From Crocinitomicaceae bacterium (lineage in GTDB: Bacteria; Bacteroidota; Bacteroidia; Flavobacteriales_D; Crocinitomicaceae): a DNA stretch of 64,000 nucleotides. The stretch spans positions 60,811-124,810 of the forward strand of contig JALQYQ010000035.1 of NCBI GenBank assembly GCA_023262855.1, read 5' to 3'. Position numbers and translations under genes: made by a program. Every line of letters begins with the position of its first letter. The stretch's first letter is position 1. This document shows positions 17,853 to 26,553 of the stretch, in pieces. The notes beneath the pieces were generated by a model that was given only the letters and a program-made list of their open reading frames with translations, searched no databases and had not been told where the DNA came from.

Positions 17853-18782
17853 TTATCCTACAGTTTGTACCATTTCAAAATTTGTCAAGGCAACGAACTC
17901 TTCAATTCGTGCATCAACTTCTTCACGTGTAATGTCAGTCAAGCGCTCTGTACCAAATTTCTCAACACAGAATGATGCTAAGGCTGAACCAGCGATGATT
18001 GCACGTTTCATATTGTCAAACGACGCGTCATCAGTCGCAGCAATATAACCCATGAATCCACCAGCAAATGTGTCTCCAGCTCCTGTTGGATCAAATACTT
18101 CTTCCAACGGTAATGCAGGTGCGAAGAACACATTTTCTCCGTGGAACAACAAAGCACCATGTTCACCTTTTTTGATGATCAAGTATTTTGGTCCCATCGC
18201 ACGAATCACTTTCGACGCTTTTACCAATGAATATTCACCAGACAATTGACGCGCTTCTTCATCATTGATGATTAACACATCAACAAGTGCCATTGTTTTC
18301 TTTAATTCATCCAAGGCAATCTCCATCCAGAAATTCATTGTGTCCATTGCAATTAACTTTGGACGTGTTTCCAAACGTTCGATTACACTTCTTTGAACCT
18401 GTGGACTTAAATTCCCCAACATCAAATACTCAACACCTTGATAACTTGCTGGAATAATTGGATCGAAATGTTCCAACACATTTAATTCTGTTACAAGCGT
18501 ATCGCGTGAATTCATATCGTTGTGATAACGTCCAGACCAGAAGAAAGTTTTTTCTCCTTGTTTGATCTGAAGTCCTTCCAAGTCAACTCCTTTCGAAGCT
18601 AACGTGTTCAACATTTCTTGTGGAAAATCTTCTCCCACAACCGCAACGATTTTTTGGTCTTTTGTATAAAATGACGAAGATAAAGCGATGTAAGTACCAG
18701 CTCCACCGATAATTTTATCGGTTTTACCAAATGGTGTTTCAATCGCATCAAAGGCAACACTGCCCACAGTAAGTAAACTCAT
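17853..18782 (-). CDS. PfkB/ribokinase-family sugar or nucleoside kinase
   Basis: The 309-residue protein has the ribokinase fold. It shows an N-terminal G-G-A-G substrate motif near residue 27 and the PfkB signature D231-P-T-G-A-G-D237-T-F, where G-A-G-D forms the anion hole and D237 is the catalytic base. The true substrate is not evident; in Bacteroidota this clade is usually annotated only as a sugar or adenosine-type kinase. The start was placed at the ATG at 18782 rather than an in-frame upstream ATG at 18815. The protein from 18782 begins with the typical first strand, and a -7 box (18802-18809) lies inside the longer version. First gene of an operon with the DUF349 and membrane proteins. 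Confidence 0.9.
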   Translation of the reverse strand: MSLLTVGSVAFDAIETPFGKTDKIIGGAGTYIALSSSFYTKDQKIVAVVGEDFPQEMLNTLASKGVDLEGLQIKQGEKTFFWSGRYHNDMNSRDTLVTELNVLEHFDPIIPASYQGVEYLMLGNLSPQVQRSVIERLETRPKLIAMDTMNFWMEIALDELKKTMALVDVLIINDEEARQLSGEYSLVKASKVIRAMGPKYLIIKKGEHGALLFHGENVFFAPALPLEEVFDPTGAGDTFAGGFMGYIAATDDASFDNMKRAIIAGSALASFCVEKFGTERLTDITREEVDARIEEFVALTNFEMVQTVG

Positions 18783-18801
18783 TGTATGATTTTTAAGAGA
18801 A

Positions 18802-18809
18802 CAAAGATA
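18802..18809 (-). promoter_or_regulatory. putative -7 box (TATCTTTG) for the PfkB-type kinase
   Basis: Exact TAnnTTTG on the minus strand, ending 19 nt before the chosen ATG. The nearest TTG upstream is only 14 nt away, so the -33 element is not convincing. Confidence 0.45.
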
Positions 18810-18963
18810 ACACAAAGAACACGCAACATCGAAGAACTAAAGTGATTTTTACACTATTTAAGAGAAATTTAAACTTGAAGGAACTGAATAAGCATTTTAA
18901 AGTGTTTTGAGGTACTTGTAAAATGCTTTTTACCACTCCTAAAATTAGTGTGAGTTTTAGTCC

Positions 18964-18990
18964 ATGCTCCATGTTCAATGCTCCATGTTC
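18964..18990. repeat. tandem repeat of ATGCTCCATGTTC (two copies, 14-bp period)
   Basis: Two identical 13-mers at 18964-18976 and 18978-18990 lie between divergent genes. A third partial echo (TTCCAACATG) follows as an inverted match. No function is evident; slipped-strand change is possible. Confidence 0.7.
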
Positions 18991-19055
18991 CAACATGTAA
19001 CATTTCCCGGTTAATAAGTTTACATTTTCTACGTTAAAAAGGGAACAATCGAATC

Positions 19056-19063
19056 TAACTTTG
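19056..19063 (+). promoter_or_regulatory. putative -7 box (TAACTTTG) for the AsmA-like gene
   Basis: Exact TAnnTTTG, ending 9 nt before the ATG at 19073. Its last three bases are the TTG that would otherwise look like a start codon. No -33 TTG at the right distance. Confidence 0.45.
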
Positions 19064-19072
19064 TATGTTAGG

Positions 19073-21736
19073 ATGAAAAAACGCTTCATTAAAATTGCAA
19101 AATGGTTCTTCGGAATTGTTCTGGGTATTTTCTTACTCATTAGTGGCGTTTTGTATTTTTTCAAGGATGAAATTTGCGGCATTGTTGTTTCTGAGGTAAA
19201 CAAACATTTAAAGGCAAAAGTTACGGTGGCTGAAGTGGATTTAACGTTTTGGTCAACCTTTCCAAATGTTTCCGTTGATTTCAATCAAGTATTTATTCGC
19301 GATTCGTATGCAAATGCAAGTGCAAAAGACACCTTGTTGTATTCAGATCGCATTCGCTTAAAATTCAATCCAGTTGATTTGTGGAATGAAAATTACCACG
19401 TTGAGGCGATTGAAGTGGATCCTGGAACTGTGCAACTGAAAGTAAATCAGAAAGGGGAAGTAAATTACGATATTCTCAAACCATCAGAAGATACAACGTC
19501 TATGAAATTCGAATTGAAGTTGGAGCATGTTTCATTTGAAAATTTACGTTTTGCTTATAAGAATAAGGCGACCAGCCAATACTATTCAACGAATTTGCAC
19601 CAGATGGATCTGGAAGGGAATTTTACGGAGTCCATTTTCACCCTGCATGCGAAAAGTAATTTGAAAGTTCGGAAAGCGAAAAGTGGACAAGTGACCTTGA
19701 TTTCGAATAAGGAAGCAGCGTTAGATTTAAATATTTTGGTCAATCAAGAAACAGGTGTGTTTGAAATTCCCGATGCGATTGTTTATTTGGCCAATTTACC
19801 TTTTAATTTGAAAGGAAAAGTTACACCAAAAGACTTGAATTTTGAAGTACATTCGAAAGATATTCAATTAGCGGATGTTGCAAATAATTTCTCTGTTTCG
19901 CAGGTTGATGATATCAAAAAGTTTGAGGGTACAGGGAAAGTATTTTTGGATTTATTCATCAATGGTTTGATTGAATCGACAACGCCAGTTACAGTGAATT
20001 GCGATTTTGGTATTGAAAACGGAAGTCTAACTGAACCAACAAAGAAATTGAAGTTGAAGAACATTCAGCTCAAGGGAAAATATAGTAATGAAGGCGGAGA
20101 AGAAGAAGAGTATTTGAAGCTAACAAAAATGAAATTTATAACGCCTGGTGGACCTTTTAATGGGAATTTAACCTTGACAAAATTTAAGGAGCCGAATTAC
20201 AAAGGAAATGCGAATGGGGTAATTAACCTCGATTTTCTTCATTCGTTGGTTCATTTGCCGCATGTAGAAGATGTCACAGGAAATGTTGCCTTGGAAACGG
20301 ATTTCAATGTGCAAACGAAAAATCAACCCAATCTGTTGCCAGATTATGAGTTAATCAAATGTGAAGGTTCTGTTGAAATGCGCAATGTTGCTTTAAAATT
20401 GTTGGAAGATAAGCGCTTTTTCCGTCACATGAATGGCTCAATGTATTTACGCAACGATGAAGCCGGAGTAGACAATGTAACCCTGAATGTAGGTAAGTCA
20501 GATCTTGCATTTAATGGTGTGTTCAGAAACTTAATTTCCTACATTAAACGTGCGGGTAAATTGGATGCTGACATTGAAATCAAGAGTAATTTTATTGATG
20601 TTGAGGATTTGGGTACAACTTCCAAGGAGGAGAAGATCCAGGACGAACGTGCGTTTGTTTTGCCTGAAAACATCGATGGAAAAGTTGCACTTGACGTTGG
20701 AAAAATCAAATACGAAAAGCACGAATTTAAGAACGTGGTTGGGACGATGAATTATCTCAATCGAAAGGTTAGTTTTCCTTCTATCTCATTGAGAAATTCA
20801 GATGCCAATATTTCGGGGAATTTGTCCATCGAAGAAAGAAGCCCAGAGATTTTCCACATTACAACACAAGTTGAAACGGCCAATGTGCAATTCAAATCGC
20901 TCTTTAGAGAATGGGATAATTTCCACCAAGATGTGATCAACGAGAACAATATTTTCGGTAAAGCTCAAGCACGTGTTTATTTTGACGCTCCATTTGACTT
21001 GCGATCTGGAATCGTTTCTGAAAGAATTAAATCGCAAGTTTATATGCGTATTGACGATGGACGCTTGAAGAATGTGGATGCCTTTAAGTCAATTACGGAA
21101 AGTTTGAAAACTTCTTCTGCGAAATTGGTCATTGGAAAAGACAACATTGCCGGCTTGGAAAAGAAATTGTTGGATCTGAAGTTTGAAACCTTAGAAAATA
21201 CCTTTACGATTCAAAATGGCCGATTAGAAATTCCAGCAATGATTATTCATACCTCTGCGTTGGATGTGGAAATGGCAGGAACGCATTCGTTTACCAATGT
21301 AATTGACTATCGTTTTGCCTTCCGCTTTAGAGATTTGAAAGATAAAAGTCGCATCACAGAATTTGGTGAAGAATTGGACGATGGAACAGGAATGCGTGTC
21401 TACATGCGCATGACAGGAACTGTTGATAATCCAATTATTGTGTGGGATAAAACTTCGAAACGCGATCAGGCGAAAGAAAACCGTGCGATTGAAAAAATGA
21501 CGGTTAAATCAATACTGAAATCGGAATTTGGCTTGTTTGGTAAAGATTCTTCGGTGAATGAATACCAAAAGAAAACAGGTCCAAAAGAAGAATTAAAAAT
21601 TGAGTTCGGACCAATCAAAGAAGAAGATCCAATCGATACGAAGAAACCTAAAAAGGATTCGAAAATCAAGAATACACTGAAAGGCTGGAAAGAACAATCT
21701 GAGAAGGAAAAAGCCGAGGAGATTGGCTTTGATTAA
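19073..21736 (+). CDS. AsmA-family protein
   Basis: The 887-residue protein has a basic N-terminus, one membrane anchor (about residues 8-32) and a long beta-rich periplasmic body. It includes the I-R-L-K-F-N-P-V-D-L-W motif of AsmA N-terminal domains and a C-terminal AsmA_2-like region (about 560-800). It ends in a Lys/Glu-rich charged tail. AsmA/YhdP/TamB-type proteins are thought to bridge inner and outer membranes and help phospholipid traffic or outer-membrane assembly. The start was moved from the TTG at 19061 to the ATG at 19073, because that TTG is part of a -7 box and M-K-K-R-F fits an N-terminal anchor. It is divergent from the sugar-kinase operon and 80 nt before the YyaL-type gene. 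Confidence 0.85.
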   Translation: MKKRFIKIAKWFFGIVLGIFLLISGVLYFFKDEICGIVVSEVNKHLKAKVTVAEVDLTFWSTFPNVSVDFNQVFIRDSYANASAKDTLLYSDRIRLKFNPVDLWNENYHVEAIEVDPGTVQLKVNQKGEVNYDILKPSEDTTSMKFELKLEHVSFENLRFAYKNKATSQYYSTNLHQMDLEGNFTESIFTLHAKSNLKVRKAKSGQVTLISNKEAALDLNILVNQETGVFEIPDAIVYLANLPFNLKGKVTPKDLNFEVHSKDIQLADVANNFSVSQVDDIKKFEGTGKVFLDLFINGLIESTTPVTVNCDFGIENGSLTEPTKKLKLKNIQLKGKYSNEGGEEEEYLKLTKMKFITPGGPFNGNLTLTKFKEPNYKGNANGVINLDFLHSLVHLPHVEDVTGNVALETDFNVQTKNQPNLLPDYELIKCEGSVEMRNVALKLLEDKRFFRHMNGSMYLRNDEAGVDNVTLNVGKSDLAFNGVFRNLISYIKRAGKLDADIEIKSNFIDVEDLGTTSKEEKIQDERAFVLPENIDGKVALDVGKIKYEKHEFKNVVGTMNYLNRKVSFPSISLRNSDANISGNLSIEERSPEIFHITTQVETANVQFKSLFREWDNFHQDVINENNIFGKAQARVYFDAPFDLRSGIVSERIKSQVYMRIDDGRLKNVDAFKSITESLKTSSAKLVIGKDNIAGLEKKLLDLKFETLENTFTIQNGRLEIPAMIIHTSALDVEMAGTHSFTNVIDYRFAFRFRDLKDKSRITEFGEELDDGTGMRVYMRMTGTVDNPIIVWDKTSKRDQAKENRAIEKMTVKSILKSEFGLFGKDSSVNEYQKKTGPKEELKIEFGPIKEEDPIDTKKPKKDSKIKNTLKGWKEQSEKEKAEEIGFD

Positions 21737-21816
21737 GTGAACATTTCCTCTTTTTACGTGTTCTTCGTGTAACATTTCTAGCATTCAATCAGTTTGAAAT
21801 CACCTATTTTTAGTCC

Positions 21817-23826
21817 ATGGAAAAATTCACCAACGCTTTAATTAAAGAGACTTCACCGTATTTATTGCAACATGCGCACAACCCTGTTAATTGGGTTCCG
21901 TGGTCTGACGATGTGTTTGAACGGGCACAAAAAGAAAACAAATTGGTTTTGGTGAGTGTTGGCTATTCTGCTTGTCACTGGTGTCACGTGATGGAACACG
22001 AATGTTTCGAAGATGAAGAAGTGGCGGCGTTGATGAACAAGTTTTTTATCAGTGTGAAAGTGGATCGTGAAGAACGACCAGATGTGGATCAGGTTTACAT
22101 GACAGCGGTTCAATTGATGACGCAAAAAGGTGGTTGGCCACTGAATTGTTTCACGCTTCCGGATGGTCGGCCAATTTACGGTGGAACCTACTTCCCGAAA
22201 GAACAATGGATGCATATTTTGCGTTCCTTGGAACATACATGGCAAAACGATCGCGAAAAAGCATTGGAATATGCGGAGAATTTACACGAAGGAATTATTC
22301 GAAGTGAATTGATTGATGAAGCAAAGCAGGTAGAAGCCTTTTCGGAGGAACGTTTGCATGAATTGGTAGTACGTTGGGCGCGCAGTTTTGATAGCATGGA
22401 AGGCGGCGATGCGCGTGCTCCAAAATTTCCACTTCCTTCGAATTATGAATTTTTATTGGAATATGGTGTTCGCTACGAGCATGAAAAAGTGTTGAAACAC
22501 GTTGAGTTAACACTTGATAAAATGGCAATGGGTGGAATCTACGACCAAGTTGGTGGTGGTTTCACGCGCTATTCCGTTGATATGCTGTGGAAAGTACCGC
22601 ATTTCGAAAAGATGTTGTACGATAACGGCCAATTATTGAATCTATATTCCTTAGCCTACAAACACTTTCAAAAGCCCTTGTATAAACGCATTATATTTCA
22701 AACTGTGGAATGGTTACAACGTGAAATGATGACACCGGAAGGAGCGTTTTATTCTGCGTTGGATGCCGACAGCGAGGGTGAAGAAGGAAAGTTCTATTGT
22801 TGGACACCGGAAGAAATGAAAGCTGTTTTAGGTGACGATTTTACATGGGTGAAAGATTTCTACAATTTGAATGCACGTGGATTTTGGGAAGAAGAAAAAT
22901 ACATTCCCTTGCGTACAGAAAGTGATCGCGCGTTTGCAACAAAGATGAATTGGTCAATGGACGAATTAGAGTCTAAAATCGCAGAAATTAACCAAAAGTT
23001 ACTAGATGAGCGCAAACATCGCGTTCGTCCGGGCACAGATGACAAAAGTTTGACTTCTTGGAATGCGATGGCTTTGAAAGGATTGTGTCAGGCGTATAGT
23101 ACATTTGGTGAAGAAGAATTTTTGCATTTGGCAATTAAAAATGCGCGTTGGATGTTGAAGCATCAGTTGACCGAAGATGGAAAATTGTTGCGCAATTACA
23201 AGAAAGGCGTTTCGAACATTGATGCCTTTTTGGAAGATTATGCGCACGTGATTGATGCCTTCATTCAACTATACCAAGTGACCTTTGATGAAGAATGGAT
23301 GAAATTGGCAAGTCAACTCAATCAAGTGACCTTGGATGTGTTTCAAGACAGCACAAGTAAAATGTTCTACTTTACGGCCGATTCAACCACCTTGATTGCG
23401 CGTAAGATGGAAATCAACGACAATGTGATTCCAGCGAGTAACTCTGTGATGGCAATGAATTTGTTCCGTTTGGGACATTATTATTACAACAAGGACTTTA
23501 CAGCAATTGCAGAACAACAGTTGGCGAACATCTACGATGGTATGGAACAATACGGCTCTGGTTATTCCAATTGGGCGAGCTTATTGATGAAGATCGTAAA
23601 CGATTACTATCAAGTGGTGGTCACAGGAAATGAAGCGAATAATTCCGCATTAAAATTACAAGAACGTTATTTACCGAACGCACTTTTCGCGGGAGGAAAC
23701 AATGCTACCTTGCCGATCACAAGCGACAAGCACAGCGAAAACGAAACAATGCATTTTGTGTGTTACGACGGAAACTGTTTATTGCCTAGGGCGGATCCGG
23801 AAGAAGTGTTGAGGTTGGTGAGGTAG
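21817..23826 (+). CDS. DUF255 (YyaL/SPATA20-like) thioredoxin-domain protein
   Basis: The 669-residue protein has the N-terminal thioredoxin-like DUF255 domain, beginning with [14 protein letters not shown] and containing the C53-H-W-C56 redox-like motif. It is followed by a large alpha/alpha-barrel region resembling glucosidase or epimerase folds. The family is conserved from bacteria to man (spermatogenesis-associated protein 20), with no firmly established reaction. No signal peptide, so cytoplasmic. Length is normal. Codon composition seems slightly richer in G and C than the downstream accessory patch. It converges with the next gene, leaving only 13 nt between stops. Confidence 0.93.
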   Translation: MEKFTNALIKETSPYLLQHAHNPVNWVPWSDDVFERAQKENKLVLVSVGYSACHWCHVMEHECFEDEEVAALMNKFFISVKVDREERPDVDQVYMTAVQLMTQKGGWPLNCFTLPDGRPIYGGTYFPKEQWMHILRSLEHTWQNDREKALEYAENLHEGIIRSELIDEAKQVEAFSEERLHELVVRWARSFDSMEGGDARAPKFPLPSNYEFLLEYGVRYEHEKVLKHVELTLDKMAMGGIYDQVGGGFTRYSVDMLWKVPHFEKMLYDNGQLLNLYSLAYKHFQKPLYKRIIFQTVEWLQREMMTPEGAFYSALDADSEGEEGKFYCWTPEEMKAVLGDDFTWVKDFYNLNARGFWEEEKYIPLRTESDRAFATKMNWSMDELESKIAEINQKLLDERKHRVRPGTDDKSLTSWNAMALKGLCQAYSTFGEEEFLHLAIKNARWMLKHQLTEDGKLLRNYKKGVSNIDAFLEDYAHVIDAFIQLYQVTFDEEWMKLASQLNQVTLDVFQDSTSKMFYFTADSTTLIARKMEINDNVIPASNSVMAMNLFRLGHYYYNKDFTAIAEQQLANIYDGMEQYGSGYSNWASLLMKIVNDYYQVVVTGNEANNSALKLQERYLPNALFAGGNNATLPITSDKHSENETMHFVCYDGNCLLPRADPEEVLRLVR

Positions 23827-23839
23827 GGTGGGAATGTTT

Positions 23840-24481
23840 TTACTTTTTTAGACTTACTAGCGTGTCTTTTAATTCATCTGACCCATATTCAACATATTGA
23901 ATATGTAGAAAAGTATTTTCTTCTTTAACTTTTATAATTTTATCAAAATTCATTTCGTTTAGGAGAACTGATTGTATTTTATGTTCGAAAATAAAAGTTT
24001 TCTTATATACATCAAATTCATAATCGTACATTAAAAATCCTTCTTCATAAGATAATTTATAGTTACTGTCGTCATAGATTATTTTGTCTTCATAGGTATT
24101 AAACAATAACATAAATGAGTAACATACGAAAGCCCCGAACATTGGAACTATCCATGATAAGACGAGTGCAATTGGAGAAAACAGTAAAATTTTAAAATAG
24201 ATTTTTTCAATTTTCAATTTTAAGGATGGTCGTTTAAATTGAATTACAAAACTGGATATTAGAAAAATCCACATAACAATTTTTATGGTCCACACACCTC
24301 TTAAATAATAGCCATAATAGTTTAGAATTAAATTGAATAGTAACAGTCCAACAGTCGAATAATGTAGTTGTTTTGAATACTTAAAAATCTGATCATTCAC
24401 ATTGATTTTATTCCGAAAAGCAAAATAAAATAGATAAAAGAAAAAGATTCCTCCAAAAAGAATAAAAATAAGAGAGTCCAT
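23840..24481 (-). CDS. unrecognised membrane protein
   Basis: The 213-residue protein has about four hydrophobic segments in the first 130 residues (roughly 3-22, 44-62, 66-82 and 98-128), then a hydrophilic C-terminal part. No family recognised. It is markedly A+T-rich with many Lys, Ile and Phe codons compared with its neighbours, consistent with accessory origin. It lies downstream of the DUF2971 gene on the same strand, beyond an attC-like hairpin, and could be a second cassette or cargo gene. Confidence 0.65.
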   Translation of the reverse strand: MDSLIFILFGGIFFFYLFYFAFRNKINVNDQIFKYSKQLHYSTVGLLLFNLILNYYGYYLRGVWTIKIVMWIFLISSFVIQFKRPSLKLKIEKIYFKILLFSPIALVLSWIVPMFGAFVCYSFMLLFNTYEDKIIYDDSNYKLSYEEGFLMYDYEFDVYKKTFIFEHKIQSVLLNEMNFDKIIKVKEENTFLHIQYVEYGSDELKDTLVSLKK

Positions 24482-24513
24482 TTATTTTGGGATTGTTTAC
24501 TTATTATTTTGAA

Positions 24514-24590
24514 CGGTTTGACGCTAGGAAAAGTAGGGCTTTTTCTCGAATGTCTACGTTTCCCTATTTTTTTAGCGACTGTTATGTACA
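24514..24590. repeat. attC-like imperfect hairpin plus GTTATGTACA at the 3' edge of the DUF2971 gene
   Basis: Arms at 24522-24538 and 24562-24577 pair at both ends (CGCTA with TAGCG, TAGGG with CCCTA) around an A/T-rich middle and a 23-nt loop. They are followed by TAGCGACT and then GTTATGTACA (24581-24590), which abuts the stop codon of the DUF2971 gene. The segment 24514-24536 recurs as a near-identical direct repeat at 25475-25499. Confidence 0.55.
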
Positions 24591-25397
24591 TTAATCATTT
24601 TTCAAGTTAGGGAAAATGTCTTCTACAGTTCCATATTTGAATTTGATTTTATTTAGTTTGAACTCAGTTTGGTGAGGGCCAACACTAAACAATGGAACAT
24701 GGAAGTATTTCTCTTGGATGATTTTATCCAACCGATTTCGAAGTTTTGTGTGCTCATCATCGAAGTTGTGGTGCATTTTGTATCCTAATGAGATCTCTTC
24801 AATGGCTGATGTATCGTAGAACAGCTCACAAAAATTATCTTCCTTTTTATCGATAATGAGTCTCCATTCATTTTCGTATTCCCAATCTTTCAATTTAATG
24901 ATGAGCTGATATTGATTGGCAAAAGGCGCACTTTGGGCTATGCTGTTTGGGTAATCTGAATAAATTACTCTTAATAGTTTAGCACTTATTATTTTCGGAG
25001 ATGGATTGTAATGGAATTTTGGATTGATCTTAACAACAAATCCATTATATGATTTTGTGTAGTGACCCCACATTAATGGATTGAGCCCATCGGTTGAAAA
25101 ACAGGTTATACCTTTGTTTGATACATCATTAGGGAGCGGGACGTATTCCCAATCACGAAGTTCTCTCTGATTTTCAGTTATTAAGTTGTAATTACAATCA
25201 AACGGGTCATTGAAATCTTTTGGATTATTCAAATAGAAATAGCCTTTTTCGAGTGCATCAAGGCTGTATTCCGTAAGAGGGAAGTACTTATACAAACTTT
25301 CTGGAGGATCTTCTTTCGCCGTGCCGTCTACATGAAGCACCCACCTTCCATTATTGTAAATTAACTCTTGATGTTCGTCTATTCGAAATCGTTCCAT
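24591..25397 (-). CDS. DUF2971 domain-containing protein
   Basis: The 268-residue protein shows the family landmarks. N-P-K-D-F-N-D-P-F-D-C near residue 60 follows the L-Y-K-Y start, and M-W-G-H-Y-T-K-S-Y-N-G-F-V-V occurs near residue 110. Later come an E-W-R-L-I motif and an I-x-L-G-Y-K motif. DUF2971 proteins are scattered accessory proteins without a proven reaction, so I assign no function. The gene is bounded within a few nt on each side by GTTATGTACA/TGTACATAAC inverted repeats. It shares a low-G+C patch with the membrane protein downstream, which suggests lateral acquisition. No promoter with a clear -7 box is visible. Confidence 0.85.
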   Translation of the reverse strand: MERFRIDEHQELIYNNGRWVLHVDGTAKEDPPESLYKYFPLTEYSLDALEKGYFYLNNPKDFNDPFDCNYNLITENQRELRDWEYVPLPNDVSNKGITCFSTDGLNPLMWGHYTKSYNGFVVKINPKFHYNPSPKIISAKLLRVIYSDYPNSIAQSAPFANQYQLIIKLKDWEYENEWRLIIDKKEDNFCELFYDTSAIEEISLGYKMHHNFDDEHTKLRNRLDKIIQEKYFHVPLFSVGPHQTEFKLNKIKFKYGTVEDIFPNLKND

Positions 25398-25405
25398 TCT
25401 TCAAT

Positions 25406-25499
25406 TGTACATAACTTGCATATATGCGCTATCCTCCCTCGCTTATACCTCCAACCTTCGTTCGATAGGCGATACAGTTTAGTCGCTAGCTAAAAGTAG
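25406..25499. repeat. inverted copy of the cassette boundary at the 5' edge of the DUF2971 gene
   Basis: TGTACATAAC (25406-25415) is the exact reverse complement of 24581-24590. A 65-bp segment with an imperfect hairpin (TATGCGCTATC at 25423-25433, GATAGGCGATA at 25464-25474) separates it from AGTCGCTA (25481-25488), the reverse complement of 24573-24580. The piece 25475-25499 is a direct repeat of 24514-24536 with four or five differences. Confidence 0.55.
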
Positions 25500-25617
25500 C
25501 AATTTTTTGTTTTCGGTAAATGGTTTTTGACTTGTTTGTTTTATTGTCTTTGTTTGTCTGGATCTATGAGTATTTAGTTTCCCACAAAGAACTTATTAAG
25601 GGATTGAAAAATAACCA

Positions 25618-26127
25618 TTATTTACTTTCCGTTTTCTCAATTACCGCAATTGATTTTTGTAAAATAAGCGAATTGGGAATGGTAATGATTTCGCCCGATT
25701 TTGTGCGTAAATGAACGAAGAAATAGGTCAAATCGGTTACTTCTCCTTCGAAGGGATAATCTTTGTCCAAGACTTTAATCGTATCGCCTAATTTCAGCGG
25801 GTGATTGAAGAACAAAATGATGCTTGAGGTAATGTTCGATAACAGCGACCATTGTGCAAAAAAGGCAATGCCAAGTGCTGTAAAAATGGTACTGGCGAAT
25901 AGTGCAATTTCATTTTGGTTCAGTCCCCAAACTCCAGCAACGAAAATAACGGCGACAATCGTGTTTATTAGATTTATCGCCTTTATGATGATTTTTCTAC
26001 GCGTGCGCTGTAATTGCGTTTTTTTCAGCGTATTGTTAATGACCGTTTTTGTAATAAAAAAAGCAATAATGTAAAGAACAAGTATCAAACTTGTCTCTAA
26101 CAGCTGGACTCTGTATGTTTCTATCAT
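25618..26127 (-). CDS. small MscS-family mechanosensitive channel
   Basis: The 169-residue protein has two N-terminal membrane segments (about 10-28 and 48-68), then the pore-lining segment rich in Ala and Gly (about 75-100). A beta domain follows, with the P-x-x-x-G-D-x-I/V motif (H-P-L-K-L-G-D-T-I) and the closing I-P-N-S motif of MscS channels. It lacks the alpha-beta C-terminal cage of full-length MscS, as in other short family members. It would open under membrane tension and release solutes. Downstream is the repeat-bounded accessory patch; upstream, at 16 nt, is a small protein gene on the same strand. Confidence 0.88.
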   Translation of the reverse strand: MIETYRVQLLETSLILVLYIIAFFITKTVINNTLKKTQLQRTRRKIIIKAINLINTIVAVIFVAGVWGLNQNEIALFASTIFTALGIAFFAQWSLLSNITSSIILFFNHPLKLGDTIKVLDKDYPFEGEVTDLTYFFVHLRTKSGEIITIPNSLILQKSIAVIEKTESK

Positions 26128-26143
26128 CGTTCGTTAGTGTGAC

Positions 26144-26476
26144 TTAAACGGATTTACTTGCATCAATAGCATTTTTCCATTCTTCAAAATTCGATACTTG
26201 GATACGGAATTGTTGACCGTCTTGATGTGTTACCTCTAAAATGTTTTTTTGAGCACCATGTTTCCCTTGAGTTATCGTAGCAATATCTTCAACTGAACAA
26301 GAAAATCCGTGATTCGTTGATTCCACTTTTCTTTTTAATATGGCTCCAAGTAAACCTAAACCACCAACACCTTGTTTGTGCGCTTCTAATGCTAAAGTTT
26401 TCCCATTCAAACTTAGTTTTCCTGGCATGGCCATCACAGCCGATTTTAAATACAATACAGATTCAGTTTTTTCCAT
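26144..26476 (-). CDS. small protein with possible PH/GRAM-like fold
   Basis: The 110-residue protein has no signal peptide. Its pattern of short strands, a Gly-rich turn (G-V-G-G-L-G-L-L-G) and a final amphipathic helix containing E-E-W-K-N-A-I resembles small PH/GRAM-like domains. This is only a fold guess. It lies 16 nt before the MscS gene on the same strand, so it may be co-transcribed with it. Confidence 0.6.
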   Translation of the reverse strand: MEKTESVLYLKSAVMAMPGKLSLNGKTLALEAHKQGVGGLGLLGAILKRKVESTNHGFSCSVEDIATITQGKHGAQKNILEVTHQDGQQFRIQVSNFEEWKNAIDASKSV

Positions 26477-26553
26477 AATTTTTTCAGTTTTAGTAAGTCA
26501 ATCTACGCTAATATAGAGAATTGACTGATTTATTCAAAAGGCGAAAGATTTTT

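Larger units (their letters stand above)
24514..25499 (-). mobile_element. candidate single-gene cassette carrying the DUF2971 gene
   Basis: One gene is tightly enclosed by 10-bp perfect inverted repeats, imperfect hairpins on both sides, and outer direct repeats about 960 bp apart. This resembles an integron-type gene cassette, but no integrase gene is in the window and the R-box consensus (GTTRRRY) is only partly matched. A non-integron repeat-bounded insertion is equally possible. Confidence 0.35.

Noticed and set aside
18793..19284. 163-codon minus-strand ORF over the divergent promoter region
   Set aside because: It covers two promoter boxes and the AsmA-like N-terminus, and has no family features.
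25520..25714. 64-codon plus-strand ORF between the cassette and MscS genes
   Set aside because: It runs over the 3' end of the MscS gene and has no protein-like pattern; its hydrophobic start is from T-rich DNA.
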